Shown in pieces: positions 25,723 to 35,037 of a stretch of DNA of 64,000 bases; within the stretch, counting starts at the first letter, position 1; every line of letters starts with the position of its first letter. The DNA is from Phycicoccus sonneratiae (GTDB taxonomy: Bacteria > Actinomycetota > Actinomycetes > Actinomycetales > Dermatophilaceae), in NCBI RefSeq assembly GCF_016887965.1, contig NZ_JAFDVD010000009.1, positions 124,001 through 188,000 on the forward strand. Direction: 5' to 3'. The position numbers and the translations under genes were made by a program. Under the pieces are notes generated by a model. That model did not search any database and was not told the origin of the DNA. It saw only the letters and a program-made list of their open reading frames with translations.

Positions 25723-26754
25723 TCAGCCGCGCTGCGAGGCGTCGGACACCTCGCCGACGAGCTCCTCGATGACGTCCTCGAGGAAGACGACCCCGACGAC
25801 GCCACCGTCGGCGTCGACGACGCGGGCGACGTGGGAGCCGCTGTCCTGCATCGTCTGGAGCACCGACTCCACCTCGTCGCCGCGCCGGACCGTGGCCAGC
25901 CGGCGGACCCGCTTGGCCGGCACCGGCTCGTGCCGCTCCTCGTCGTCGGCGTAGAGCACGTCCTTGAGGTGGAGGTAGCCGTCGAGGCCGCCCGAGGCGT
26001 CGAGCACCGGGTAGCGGGAGTACCCGTGCCGGGCGACGAGCCGCTCGATGTCGTCCGGGGTCGCCTCGGGCGACACCGTGACGAGCGCGTCGAGGCGCAC
26101 GCCGACGTCGGCGGCGTCCTTGTCGCTGAACTCGAGCGCGGCACCGAGCCGGCGGTAGTCGTGGACGCCGACGAGGCCCTCGTCGCGGGACTCGTCGAGG
26201 ATGTGCGCCACCTCCTCGGCGGTGAACGCGGACGCGACCTCGTCCTTGGGCTCCACCCCGAAGAGCCGGATGACCGCCTTGGCCAGCCAGTCCATCGCGT
26301 GGATGACCGGGGCGACGACCCGCGAGACCATGACGAGCGCCGGCACGAGGACGACCGCCGCCCGCTCCGGACGCGCGATCGAGATGTTCTTGGGGATCAT
26401 CTCGCCGTAGACGACGTGGAGGAACACGACGATCGCCAGGGCGAGCGCCAGCGCGAGGACGTCGGCGACGACCTCGGACAGGCCCGCCGCCTCGACGAGC
26501 GGCACGAGCGCGTGGTGCAGCGCGGCCTCGGAGATCGCACCGAGCAGCACCGAGCAGACGGTGATGCCCAGCTGGGCCGTCGCGAGCAGGATGCCGGTGC
26601 GCTGCAACGCCTCCAGCGCAGTCCGGGCGCGTTTGCTCCCCGCGTCGGCGAGGGGCTCGAGCTGGCTGCGGCGGGCCGACATCGCGGCGAACTCCGCGCC
26701 GACGAAGAAGGCGTTGGCCGCGAGGAGCAGCACGGTGAGCACCACGGTGGTCAT
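25723..26754 (-). CDS. CNNM/CorC-type membrane protein (DUF21 plus CBS pair), short form
   Basis: A 343-residue member of the hemolysin C/CNNM family, linked to magnesium or cobalt transport. The DUF21 membrane domain (about 1-185) has the VVYGEMIPKNISIARPERA signature, followed by two CBS domains (about 205-335). The protein stops straight after the second CBS domain (LEDVIEELVGEVSDASQRG) and lacks the C-terminal CorC/HlyC domain that its neighbour has. ATG overlaps the neighbour's stop by ATGA, so the two are made together and may form a hetero-oligomer. Confidence 0.92.
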   Translation of the reverse strand: MTTVVLTVLLLAANAFFVGAEFAAMSARRSQLEPLADAGSKRARTALEALQRTGILLATAQLGITVCSVLLGAISEAALHHALVPLVEAAGLSEVVADVLALALALAIVVFLHVVYGEMIPKNISIARPERAAVVLVPALVMVSRVVAPVIHAMDWLAKAVIRLFGVEPKDEVASAFTAEEVAHILDESRDEGLVGVHDYRRLGAALEFSDKDAADVGVRLDALVTVSPEATPDDIERLVARHGYSRYPVLDASGGLDGYLHLKDVLYADDEERHEPVPAKRVRRLATVRRGDEVESVLQTMQDSGSHVARVVDADGGVVGVVFLEDVIEELVGEVSDASQRG

Positions 26755-28088
26755 CGCTCGCCCTCCCCGTCGACGGCCTCACGGGACGTCGCGACGAGCG
26801 TGGGCCGCAGCCGCAGCCGGTCGACCCGGTGGCCCTCCATGTCGACGACGCGGGCGGTCCAGCCGTCGACCTCGACCTCGTCGCCGACGGCGGGCACGCG
26901 ACCGAGGGCGGCCATCACCCACCCGCCGACCGTCTCGTAGGCCGGCCCCTCGGGGACCTCGACCCCCACCCGGGCGCGCACCTCGTCCGGACGCCAGAGC
27001 CCGGGGACCGACCACGAGCCGTCCGGCAGCCGGCGGCCGGTGGTCTGGCCACGGTCGTGCTCGTCGCTGACCTCGCCGACGATCTCCTCGACGAGGTCCT
27101 CGAGGGTGACGACGCCGGAGGTGCCGCCGTACTCGTCGACGACGACGGCGAGCTGCATCCCACCGCCGCGCAGCCGGACGAGGAGCGGGTCGAGGCGCAG
27201 GGTCTCGGGGACGAAGACGGCGTCGGTCATCAGCGCCGAGACGGGCACGTCGCCGCGGCGCTCGAACGGCACGGCGATCGCCTTCTTGACGTGGACGATG
27301 CCGTCGACGTCGTCCCAGTCCGTGCCGACGACCGGGAAGCGCGAGTGGCCGGTGCGCCGGGCCAGGGCCACGACGTCGGCGGCGGTGGCGGTGCGGTCGA
27401 CCGACGTGGCGCGCGAGCGGGGGGTCATGACGTCGGCGGCGGTCTGGTCGGCGAAGCCGAGGGAGGCGGTGACGAGCCGGGCCGTCCCCTCGTCGAGCGT
27501 GCCGGCCTGCGCGGAGGTGCGCACGAGCGAGGCGAGCTCGGCGGGGCTGCGGGCCGCCGAGAGCTCCTCCTGCGGCTCGATGCCGAGGGCCCGCAGGGTG
27601 CGGTTGGCGACCGCGTTGAGCACGAAGACGAGCGGCTTGGCGGCGACGCCGAACCAGTAGACCGGGCCGGCCGAGACCTTCGCGGTCGCCATCGGCAGGG
27701 ACACGGCGAGGGTCTTGGGGATCATCTCGCCGACGATCATCGAGAAGAGGGTCGCGAGCACGAAGGCGCCGCCGGAGGCGACCGACGCCGCGGCCCCCGC
27801 GGACAGCCCCACGCCCTCGAGCGGCCCGGTGAGCAGCACGCCCACCGACGGCGCGGCGATGAAGCCGAGGACCAGCGTCGTGAGCGTGATGCCGACCTGG
27901 CAGGCGGAGAGCTCGGTGGACAGCTGGCGGTGCGAGCGCAGCACCGAGCGCGAGCCCGGCTCCCCGGCGTCGACGGCCCGCTGGACGGCGGGGCGGTCGA
28001 GGGCCACGAGGGAGAACTCCGCGGCGACGAAGAACGCCGTGCCGACGGTCAGCACGACGCCGAGGACGAGGAGGAGCCAGGGGGTCAT
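26751..28088 (-). CDS. CNNM/CorC-type membrane protein, full length
   Basis: A 445-residue protein with the complete family layout: DUF21 membrane domain (about 1-190, with IVGEMIPKTLAVSLP), two CBS domains (about 215-335) and a C-terminal CorC_HlyC domain (about 350-430, with DGSWSVPGLWRPDEV and YETVGGWVMAALGRVP). The family takes part in magnesium export or resistance. It is the first gene of a pair with the short form. The ATG at 28088 has only a weak ribosome site. The 166-bp gap upstream is shared with the divergent ABC exporter operon. Confidence 0.93.
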   Translation of the reverse strand: MTPWLLLVLGVVLTVGTAFFVAAEFSLVALDRPAVQRAVDAGEPGSRSVLRSHRQLSTELSACQVGITLTTLVLGFIAAPSVGVLLTGPLEGVGLSAGAAASVASGGAFVLATLFSMIVGEMIPKTLAVSLPMATAKVSAGPVYWFGVAAKPLVFVLNAVANRTLRALGIEPQEELSAARSPAELASLVRTSAQAGTLDEGTARLVTASLGFADQTAADVMTPRSRATSVDRTATAADVVALARRTGHSRFPVVGTDWDDVDGIVHVKKAIAVPFERRGDVPVSALMTDAVFVPETLRLDPLLVRLRGGGMQLAVVVDEYGGTSGVVTLEDLVEEIVGEVSDEHDRGQTTGRRLPDGSWSVPGLWRPDEVRARVGVEVPEGPAYETVGGWVMAALGRVPAVGDEVEVDGWTARVVDMEGHRVDRLRLRPTLVATSREAVDGEGER

Positions 28089-28254
28089 CGCAGGCAGGGT
28101 CTGGGAGGGTGCATGACCGGACCAGCGTACGGGGGCGCGCCCGGGTTCCGCGCCGGTGCTCCACCCGCGGGCGGAGTGTGACGTCCACCGGGGGGTTGAC
28201 CCTCACCCCACGGGAGGCTGGAAGGATCGGCTCCATGACTCGCAGGAGGACACC

Positions 28255-29247
28255 ATGACCGCCACGACCGGGACCCGGGACGGGCAGATCCGGATCCAGG
28301 GACTCACCAAGCGCTTCGGCGACTTCACCGCCGTCGACGACCTGAGCTTCGACGTCGAGCCGGGCCGCATCACGGGCTTCCTCGGCCCCAACGGCGCCGG
28401 GAAGACGACGACGCTGCGCATGCTCCTCGGGCTGGTGCGCCCGACGAGCGGCACCGCCACCATCGGCGGGCGCGACTACGCGCAGCTGCCGCACCCGCTG
28501 GGCACCGTCGGCGCCGCCCTGGAGGCGACGAACTTCCACCCGGGCCGCAGCGGTCGCGACCACCTGCTCGTGCTCGCCGACACCGCGTCGATCCCGGCCG
28601 CGCGCGTCGACGAGCTCCTCGAGCTGACCGGCATCCCGGCCGCCGCGCGCAAGCGGGCCGGCGGCTACAGCATGGGGATGCGCCAGCGGCTCGGCCTCGC
28701 CGCCGCGCTGCTCGGCGACCCCGAGGTCCTCGTCCTCGACGAGCCGGCCAACGGTCTCGACCCCGAGGGCATCCGCTGGCTGCGCGGCTTCCTCAAGCAC
28801 CTGGCGAGCCAGGGCAAGACGATCCTCGTCTCGAGCCACCTCCTCCAGGAGGTGGCCCAGACCGTCGACGACGTGGTCATCATCGCGAACGGCCGGCTCG
28901 TGCGTGCCGGGACGATGGCCGACCTCGAGGGGACGCCCGGCGCCCTCGTCCGCACGAGCGACCCCGAGGCCCTCGCGGGCGCGCTGCGGGTCGCCGACGT
29001 CACGAGCACGCTCCAGGACGACGGCGCGCTCGTCGCCGACACGACCGACCTGCGGCTCGTCGGCGACGTCGCCCTGCGGGCCGGCCTGCCGGTCTACGGC
29101 CTCCAGCCGCAGCGAGCCGACCTCGAGCAGCTGTACTTCTCCCTCACCGAGGGCACGAACCGCAACCTCGGCGACGCCGCGGTGGCGGTGGGGGCACCCA
29201 CCGAACGAGACGCCGTCATCGGCGAGGAAGGGGCGGACGAGCGATGA
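28255..29247 (+). CDS. ABC exporter ATP-binding protein
   Basis: A 330-residue ATPase of the type that works with ABC-2 permeases. It has Walker A GPNGAGKTTTLRML near residue 44, signature YSMGMRQRLGLAAALL near 142, Walker B VLVLDEPANGLDP and the SSHLLQEV switch. The signature is YSMGM rather than LSGGQ, common in this subgroup. The ATG at 28255 follows GCAGGAGG. The stop overlaps the permease start by ATGA. A TTGACC at 28196-28201 may be its -35, but the fitting -10 (AAGGAT) is 20 bp away. The substrate is unknown. Confidence 0.93.
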   Translation: MTATTGTRDGQIRIQGLTKRFGDFTAVDDLSFDVEPGRITGFLGPNGAGKTTTLRMLLGLVRPTSGTATIGGRDYAQLPHPLGTVGAALEATNFHPGRSGRDHLLVLADTASIPAARVDELLELTGIPAAARKRAGGYSMGMRQRLGLAAALLGDPEVLVLDEPANGLDPEGIRWLRGFLKHLASQGKTILVSSHLLQEVAQTVDDVVIIANGRLVRAGTMADLEGTPGALVRTSDPEALAGALRVADVTSTLQDDGALVADTTDLRLVGDVALRAGLPVYGLQPQRADLEQLYFSLTEGTNRNLGDAAVAVGAPTERDAVIGEEGADER

Positions 29248-30086
29248 TCGGCGCCATTCGGTCCGAGGTCCGCAAGGTCTTCACGACGCGGCTGTGGTGG
29301 GGCCTGGGCCTCGGCATGGCCCTGCTCGCCGCGCTCGTCGCGATGGGCTTCGCCGCCCTCGTCGGCAGCGACGCCGCCGGCGCCGGTGACCAGGGCGGTC
29401 AGGGCAACCCGTTCGCGCGGATGAGCATCGGCACCGCGCAGATCGTCTACAACGCGGGCATCGTGCAGCAGATGACGCTGCTCTTCCCGCTCGCTCTCGG
29501 CGTCATCCTCATCACGAGCGAGTACCGCCACAAGACGATCACCGCGACCTTCCTCAGCACCCCGAACCGCTGGGTCGTCCTCGTCTCCAAGACGGTCGCC
29601 GTGGCCGCGGTGGGGGTCGTCTACGCAGTGCTGCACGCCGCCGCGAGCCTCGCCGGCGCGGTGCCGATCATCTCGCTCGTCAAGGGCCAGGACACCTTCC
29701 TCGGCGAGCCGCAGGTGTGGCAGTCGCTCGGCACCGGCGTCATCGCCTTCGCCGTGTGGACCCTCTTCGGCTTCGGCGTCGGCATGCTCATCCACAACCA
29801 GATCGCGGCCACCCTCATCGCCGTCGGGGCGACCCTCGTCGTCCAGATCGCGCTGAACATCGTCTTCACGATCAAGGAGTGGTACGCCGCTCTCAAGTGG
29901 ATCCCGGGCAACCTCACGACGAACATGCTCGTCACCTCGGACCCCACGCAGGGGCAGAACGTCGACCCGGCCACCGCCGCGCAGTACTTCGACCACTGGT
30001 GGCAGGCCGCGCTCGTGCTCGTCGCCTACTCGGTCGGCCTCGCGGTCGTCGGAGCCTTCCTCACGACCCGCCAGGACGTCGCCTGA
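29244..30086 (+). CDS. ABC-2 type permease
   Basis: A 280-residue membrane protein with six predicted helices and a polar N-terminus (IRSEVRKVFTTRLWW). The ILITSEYRHKTITATFLSTPNR segment is typical of ABC-2 permeases of the bacitracin/gliding group. It is coupled to the ATPase upstream by an ATGA overlap. A long external loop lies between the first two helices (SDAAGAGDQGGQGNP). A strong terminator follows 22 nt after the stop. Confidence 0.9.
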   Translation: MIGAIRSEVRKVFTTRLWWGLGLGMALLAALVAMGFAALVGSDAAGAGDQGGQGNPFARMSIGTAQIVYNAGIVQQMTLLFPLALGVILITSEYRHKTITATFLSTPNRWVVLVSKTVAVAAVGVVYAVLHAAASLAGAVPIISLVKGQDTFLGEPQVWQSLGTGVIAFAVWTLFGFGVGMLIHNQIAATLIAVGATLVVQIALNIVFTIKEWYAALKWIPGNLTTNMLVTSDPTQGQNVDPATAAQYFDHWWQAALVLVAYSVGLAVVGAFLTTRQDVA

Positions 30087-30107
30087 CGGCGGGCGGCAGC
30101 GCACGAC

Positions 30108-30138
30108 GGCGACCGGTGGGGCCTCCCCACCGGTCGCC
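30108..30138 (+). terminator. Terminator after ABC exporter operon
   Basis: Perfect 14-bp arms (GGCGACCGGTGGGG and CCCCACCGGTCGCC) with a 3-nt loop, without a T-run. Confidence 0.8.
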
Positions 30139-30190
30139 GCGCGTTCGGGACCACTCGGCGTGCGGTGACACGGGCGCAACGCCCGCGTAA

Positions 30191-30196
30191 TAGGCT
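30191..30196 (+). promoter_or_regulatory. Candidate kgd promoter -10
   Basis: TAGGCT preceded by TAA, 54 nt before the GTG of kgd, gives a leader of about 48 nt with AAAGAGG near its end. No clear -35 is visible. Confidence 0.4.
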
Positions 30197-30250
30197 GGGA
30201 GGTACACCCACGACCGCCCGACAAGAGCCGATGAAAGAGGCGCATAGCCC

Positions 30251-33200
30251 GTGGCCGAGCAGTCCCCGTCCAGCGACCCCCTGACCGCCTTCGGACCCAA
30301 CGAGTGGCTGGTCGACGAGCTGTACGAGCAGTACACGCGGGACAAGAACAGCGTCGACAAGGCGTGGTGGAGCTTCTTCGAGGACTACGTGCCGGGTGAG
30401 GGCCAGCACGGTCCCCGCGCGCACGCCACGAACGGCAGCAACGGGGCCCCGGCCGCCGCCGCCCCGCAGGAGAAGGCCGCCCAGCCCGAGACGCCCGCCC
30501 CGGCCACCTCCGCGCCGGCACCCAAGGAGCCGGCCGCGGCGCCCGCGGCGAAGCAGGCGGCCCCGGCGAAGCAGGCGCCCCCCGCCGACGACAAGGGCGC
30601 CGAGGACAAGTCCGGTAGTGAGAAGGCGGCCGAGCCCAAGGCCTCCGCACCGACCCCCCGTGAGCCGCAGGCCCCGAAGCAGTCGGGCCCGCTCGAGCAG
30701 TCGACGCACCAGCCGATCCGCGGCGCCGGCGCCCGGGTCGTCACGAACATGGAGGCCTCCCTCGAGGTCCCCACCGCCACCTCGGTGCGCGCCGTCCCGG
30801 CCAAGCTGCTCGTCGACAACCGCATCGTCATCAACAACCACCTCGCCCGCAGCCGCGGCGGCAAGGTGAGCTTCACGCACGTCATCGGCTACGCGCTCGT
30901 CAAGGCGCTGGCCGTGATGCCCGAGATGAACAACGGCTTCGGGCACGACGAGAAGGGCAAGCCGGTACTCGTCACGCCGGCCCACGTCAACCTCGGCCTG
31001 GCCATCGACCTCGCGAAGCCCGACGGCACCCGCCAGCTCCTCGTGCCGTCGATCAAGGCCGCCGAGACGATGGACTTCGCGCACTTCTGGACCGCCTACG
31101 AGGACGTCGTCAAGAAGGCCCGCGGCGGCAAGCTCACCGTCGAGGACTTCCAGGGCACCTCGATCTCGCTCACCAACCCCGGCACCATCGGCACCGTGCA
31201 CTCGGTGCCGCGCCTCATGGCCGGCCAGGGCGCGATCATCGGCGTCGGGGCGATGGAGTACCCCGCCGAGTGGCAGGGCGCCAGCGCCGAGACCCTCGAC
31301 CGCAACGCCGTCTCCAAGATCCTCACGCTGACGAGCACCTACGACCACCGGATCATCCAGGGCGCCCAGTCCGGCGACTTCCTGCGCATCGTCCACGGCC
31401 TGCTCCTCGGCGACCAAGGCTTCTACGACGAGATCTTCGAGAGCCTGCGCATCCCCTACGAGCCGATCCGCTGGGTGCAGGACGTCTCCGCGACGCACGA
31501 CGAGGACATCAACAAGGTCGCGCGCGTCCAGGAGCTCATCCACGCCTACCGCGTGCGCGGCCACCTCATGGCCGACACCGACCCGCTCGAGTACAAGCAG
31601 CGGCGTCACCCCGACCTCGACATCACCAACCACGGCCTGACCCTGTGGGACCTCGACCGCCAGTTCGCCACCGGCGGGTTCGGCGGCCAGCCGTTCCTCA
31701 AGCTGCGCAAGATCCTCGGCATCCTGCGCGACTCGTACTGCCGCACCGTCGGCGTCGAGTACATGCACATCCAGGACCCCGAGCAGCGCCGCTGGATCCA
31801 GGCCAAGATCGAGGTCGGCTACGCGAAGACCACGCGCGAGGAGCAGCTGCGCATCCTGCGCCGCCTCAACGCCGCGGAGGCCTTCGAGACCTTCCTCCAG
31901 ACCAAGTTCGTCGGCCAGAAGCGGTTCTCGCTCGAGGGCGGCGAGTCGGTCATCGCCCTGATGGACCGCATCCTGTCCCGCGCCGCCGAGGACGAGCTCG
32001 ACGAGGTCTGCATCGGCATGCCGCACCGCGGCCGCCTCAACGTCCTCGCGAACATCGCCGGCAAGAGCTACGGCCAGATCTTCCGCGAGTTCGAGGGCCG
32101 CCAGGACCCCCGCTCGGTCCAGGGCTCCGGCGACGTCAAGTACCACCTCGGCACCGAGGGCGAGTTCACCGCCGAGACCGGCGCGACGACCAAGGTCTAC
32201 CTCGCGGCGAACCCGAGCCACCTCGAGGCCGTCAACCCGGTGCTCGAGGGCATCGTGCGCGCCAAGCAGGACCGGCTCAACCTCGCCGGCGAGGACTTCA
32301 CCGTCCTGCCGGTGCTCATGCACGGCGACGCCGCGTTCGCGGGCCAGGGCGTGGTCGCCGAGACCCTCAACCTCAGCCAGCTGCGCGGCTACCGCACCGG
32401 CGGCACGGTGCACGTCGTCATCAACAACCAGGTCGGGTTCACGACCTCGCCGAGCAGCTCGCGCTCCTCGACCTACTCCACCGACGTCGCGCGGATGATC
32501 CAGGCGCCGATCTTCCACGTCAACGGCGACGACCCCGAGGCCTGCGTCCGGGTCGCCGAGCTCGCCTACGAGTTCCGCAAGGAGTTCCACAAGGACGTCG
32601 TCATCGACATGGTCTGCTACCGCCGGCGCGGCCACAACGAGGGCGACGACCCGTCGATGACCCAGCCGCTGATGTACAACCTCATCGAGGCCAAGCGCAG
32701 CGTCCGCAAGCTCTACACCGAGGCGCTCATCGGCCGCGGCGACATCACCGTCGACGACGCCGAGGCGGCGCTGCGCGACTACCAGCAGCAGCTCGAGCGG
32801 GTCTTCGTCGAGACCAAGGCGGCCCTGAAGTCGGTCGAGACCGACGCCGAGACCGGGCGCACCGGCGACGCCGCGGGCTCCGGCCTCGAACCGCCGGCCG
32901 CCCAGGCCCCGTTCGCCGACCGCACGACGCACTCGGCGAGCGACACCGCGATCGGCACCGACGTGCTGCACCACATCGGCGACGCCTTCTCCACCCCGCC
33001 GCCCGGGTTCACCGTGCACCCGAAGCTGCGCCAGATGCTCGACAAGCGCACCGCCAGCACCCGCGACGGCGGCGTCGACTGGGGTACCGCCGAGCTCCTC
33101 GCCTTCGGCTCGCTGCTCATGGAGGGCACCCCGGTCCGGCTGGCCGGCCAGGACAGCCGCCGCGGCACCTTCGTCCAGCGGCACGCGGTGCTCATCGACA

Positions 33201-34108
33201 AGGAGAACGCCTCCGAGTGGACCCCGCTGCTCTACCTCGGGCAGGGCCAGGCGAAGTTCTGGGTCTACGACTCGCTGCTCTCGGAGTTCGCCGCGATGGG
33301 CTTCGAGTACGGGTACTCCGTCGAGCGCCCAGACGCCCTCGTCCTCTGGGAGGCGCAGTTCGGCGACTTCTTCAACGGCGCCCAGACCATCGTCGACGAG
33401 TTCATCAGCAGCTCGGAGCAGAAGTGGGGCCAGCGCTCCTCGGTCGTCCTGCTCCTCCCCCACGGCTACGAGGGGCAGGGCCCGGACCACTCCTCGGCCC
33501 GCATCGAGCGCTTCCTCACGATGTGCGCCGAGGGCAACATGACCGTCGCGTACCCGTCGACCCCGGCGTCGTACTTCCACCTGCTGCGCCGGCAGGCCTA
33601 CGCCCGCCCGCGCAAGCCGCTCATCGTCTTCACCCCGAAGTCGATGCTCCGGCTCAAGGCCGCGGCCAGCGCCGCCGAGGACTTCACGACGGGCACCTTC
33701 CGGCCGGTGCTCCCGGACCGCCCGGGCGCCACCGAGGGCACCGTCACCCGGGTGCTGCTCGCCGCCGGCAAGGTGGTCTACGACCTCGAGGCCGAGCGCG
33801 AGAAGCGCGGCGACAAGGCCATCGCGATCCTGCGCCTCGAGCAGTACTACCCGCTCGCCGGTGCCGAGCTCGCGAAGGCGCTCGCCGAGTACCCCGAGGC
33901 CGACGTCGTCGTCGTCCAGGACGAGCCGCAGAACCAGGGCGCCTGGCCCTTCCTCGCGCTCAACCTGCCCGAGTCGCTCGCCGCCCACGGCGAGGAGCGG
34001 CGCATCCGCGTCGTCAGCCGGCCCCCGTCGGCGTCGCCGGCCGCGGGCTCGACCAAGCAGCACCAGGCCGAGCAGGCCGACCTCGTCGCCCGCGCCTTCG
34101 ACAGGTGA
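30251..34108 (+). CDS. kgd: Multifunctional 2-oxoglutarate metabolism enzyme (E2-like domain fused to 2-oxoglutarate dehydrogenase E1)
   Basis: Kgd combines 2-oxoglutarate decarboxylase, the E1/E2 steps of 2-oxoglutarate dehydrogenase and a carboligase, and serves the TCA cycle. The 1285-residue protein begins with a short E1 N-terminal helix ([24 protein letters not shown]), then an Ala/Pro/Lys-rich linker (about 50-150). Next is a succinyltransferase-like domain with the catalytic His near residue 366 in TYDHRIIQ, and then the thiamine-diphosphate E1 part with [17 protein letters not shown] and [16 protein letters not shown]. The lack of a lipoyl domain in the fused E2 part is normal for actinobacteria. 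GTG at 30251 starts the usual MAEQSPSS sequence. Regulation by an FHA protein (GarA/OdhI) is expected from the family, but no such gene is in the window. Confidence 0.97.
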   Translation: MAEQSPSSDPLTAFGPNEWLVDELYEQYTRDKNSVDKAWWSFFEDYVPGEGQHGPRAHATNGSNGAPAAAAPQEKAAQPETPAPATSAPAPKEPAAAPAAKQAAPAKQAPPADDKGAEDKSGSEKAAEPKASAPTPREPQAPKQSGPLEQSTHQPIRGAGARVVTNMEASLEVPTATSVRAVPAKLLVDNRIVINNHLARSRGGKVSFTHVIGYALVKALAVMPEMNNGFGHDEKGKPVLVTPAHVNLGLAIDLAKPDGTRQLLVPSIKAAETMDFAHFWTAYEDVVKKARGGKLTVEDFQGTSISLTNPGTIGTVHSVPRLMAGQGAIIGVGAMEYPAEWQGASAETLDRNAVSKILTLTSTYDHRIIQGAQSGDFLRIVHGLLLGDQGFYDEIFESLRIPYEPIRWVQDVSATHDEDINKVARVQELIHAYRVRGHLMADTDPLEYKQRRHPDLDITNHGLTLWDLDRQFATGGFGGQPFLKLRKILGILRDSYCRTVGVEYMHIQDPEQRRWIQAKIEVGYAKTTREEQLRILRRLNAAEAFETFLQTKFVGQKRFSLEGGESVIALMDRILSRAAEDELDEVCIGMPHRGRLNVLANIAGKSYGQIFREFEGRQDPRSVQGSGDVKYHLGTEGEFTAETGATTKVYLAANPSHLEAVNPVLEGIVRAKQDRLNLAGEDFTVLPVLMHGDAAFAGQGVVAETLNLSQLRGYRTGGTVHVVINNQVGFTTSPSSSRSSTYSTDVARMIQAPIFHVNGDDPEACVRVAELAYEFRKEFHKDVVIDMVCYRRRGHNEGDDPSMTQPLMYNLIEAKRSVRKLYTEALIGRGDITVDDAEAALRDYQQQLERVFVETKAALKSVETDAETGRTGDAAGSGLEPPAAQAPFADRTTHSASDTAIGTDVLHHIGDAFSTPPPGFTVHPKLRQMLDKRTASTRDGGVDWGTAELLAFGSLLMEGTPVRLAGQDSRRGTFVQRHAVLIDKENASEWTPLLYLGQGQAKFWVYDSLLSEFAAMGFEYGYSVERPDALVLWEAQFGDFFNGAQTIVDEFISSSEQKWGQRSSVVLLLPHGYEGQGPDHSSARIERFLTMCAEGNMTVAYPSTPASYFHLLRRQAYARPRKPLIVFTPKSMLRLKAAASAAEDFTTGTFRPVLPDRPGATEGTVTRVLLAAGKVVYDLEAEREKRGDKAIAILRLEQYYPLAGAELAKALAEYPEADVVVVQDEPQNQGAWPFLALNLPESLAAHGEERRIRVVSRPPSASPAAGSTKQHQAEQADLVARAFDR

Positions 34109-34122
34109 GGTTCACCCGCCGG

Positions 34123-34128
34123 TAGGCT
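34123..34128 (+). promoter_or_regulatory. Predicted -10 of leaderless DUF6104 gene
   Basis: TAGGCT, 7 nt before the GTG at 34136, just after kgd and without a ribosome site. Confidence 0.5.
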
Positions 34129-34135
34129 CGCGGAC

Positions 34136-34312
34136 GTGTACTTCACCGACCGCGGGATCGAGGAGCTCCAGGCGCGGCGGGGGGACGAGGAGGTCACCCT
34201 CGACTGGCTCGCCGAGCAGCTGAGGACGTTCGTCGACCTCAATCCCGAGTTCGAGGTACCCGTGGAGCGGCTGGCCACCTGGCTGGCCCGACTGGACGAC
34301 GAGGACGAGTGA
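34136..34312 (+). CDS. DUF6104 family small acidic protein
   Basis: A 58-residue protein beginning MYFTDRGIEELQARRGDEEV and ending in an acidic LDDEDE tail. It matches the small DUF6104 family that I recall directly downstream of kgd in other actinobacteria. Its function is unknown. The predicted fold is two helices around a central VDLNPEFEVPVERLATWLARL segment. GTG at 34136 is 27 nt past kgd. The stop overlaps the start of the SGNH gene by GTGA. It is shorter than most gene-finder cut-offs, and conserved context plus coding pattern support it. Confidence 0.85.
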   Translation: MYFTDRGIEELQARRGDEEVTLDWLAEQLRTFVDLNPEFEVPVERLATWLARLDDEDE

Positions 34313-34995
34313 GAGAGGCCATGGCCGACGAGCACGGCGGCGACGACGCGGGGACCCCGATCGAGTTCCGCCCGAGCGCGGAGGCGGCGGTCGTCCCCGA
34401 CGGCCCCCGCGACCTCGCGCTGGTCTTCCTCGGCGCCTCGCTCGTCGCGGGCGTCGGCGACCCCAAGGGACAGGGCTGGGTCACCCGCGTCGTCGGCCGC
34501 ACCCAGCACCCCGAGCTCACCGTCAACGCCTACAACCTCGGCGTCCGCGGCGACACCTCCGCCCAGCTCCTCGAGCGCTGGGCCTCGGAGGTGCCGCGGC
34601 GCTGGGCCGGGCGCTCAGAGCGTCGCCTCGTCCTGTCGGTCGGCACGAGCGACATCCTCCGCGGCGTCACCCTCGCGCGGCACCGGCTCAACCTCGCCAA
34701 CCTCCTCGACGACGCGACGAGCCACGGCGTCTCGACCTTCGTCGTCAGCCCGCCCCCGTCCGACGACGACGAGCTGAACGCGCGGCTCGAGGTGCTCGTC
34801 GACGCCCAGGCCGACGTCTGCTCCCGACGCGGCGTGCCCTTCGTCGACTGCTACGCGCCGCTGCTCGGTCACGACCAGTGGCGCACCGACCTCGCGGCCT
34901 CCCGGGTGCCGCACCACCCGGGGCAGGCCGGCTACGGGCTCATCGCCTGGCTGGTGCTGCACAACGGCTGGAACGAGTGGCTCCAGATCGGTTGA
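34309..34995 (+). CDS. SGNH/GDSL-type hydrolase with altered catalytic blocks
   Basis: A 228-residue protein with the SGNH fold: block I VFLGASLVAGVGDPKGQGW (Ser in GAS in place of GDS), the block II glycine in YNLGVRGDTS, block III LSVGTSDILRG, where the usual Asn is Thr, and block V HHPGQAGYGLIAW. The Asp two residues before the usual catalytic His is Val-Pro here, so activity may be unlike standard esterases. The GTG at 34309 overlaps the DUF6104 stop. ATG 34321 is an alternative but has its purine-rich site only 2 nt away. It probably acts on an ester or acyl group, but this is unproven. Confidence 0.8.
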   Translation: MREAMADEHGGDDAGTPIEFRPSAEAAVVPDGPRDLALVFLGASLVAGVGDPKGQGWVTRVVGRTQHPELTVNAYNLGVRGDTSAQLLERWASEVPRRWAGRSERRLVLSVGTSDILRGVTLARHRLNLANLLDDATSHGVSTFVVSPPPSDDDELNARLEVLVDAQADVCSRRGVPFVDCYAPLLGHDQWRTDLAASRVPHHPGQAGYGLIAWLVLHNGWNEWLQIG

Positions 34996-35004
34996 GCGAG
35001 AACG

Positions 35005-35028
35005 CTCCTCGCCTCCCCTGACGAGGAG
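35005..35028. terminator. Bidirectional terminator
   Basis: Seven-bp arms (CTCCTCG and CGAGGAG) with a 10-nt loop lie between the convergent SGNH and MDR genes. Confidence 0.5.
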
Positions 35029-35037
35029 GCCGGGTGG

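Noticed and set aside
30026-34063. 1345-codon frame on the minus strand
   Set aside because: It lies wholly opposite kgd, whose domains and motifs are certain. The antisense frame has no recognisable domain and is an effect of strong codon bias.
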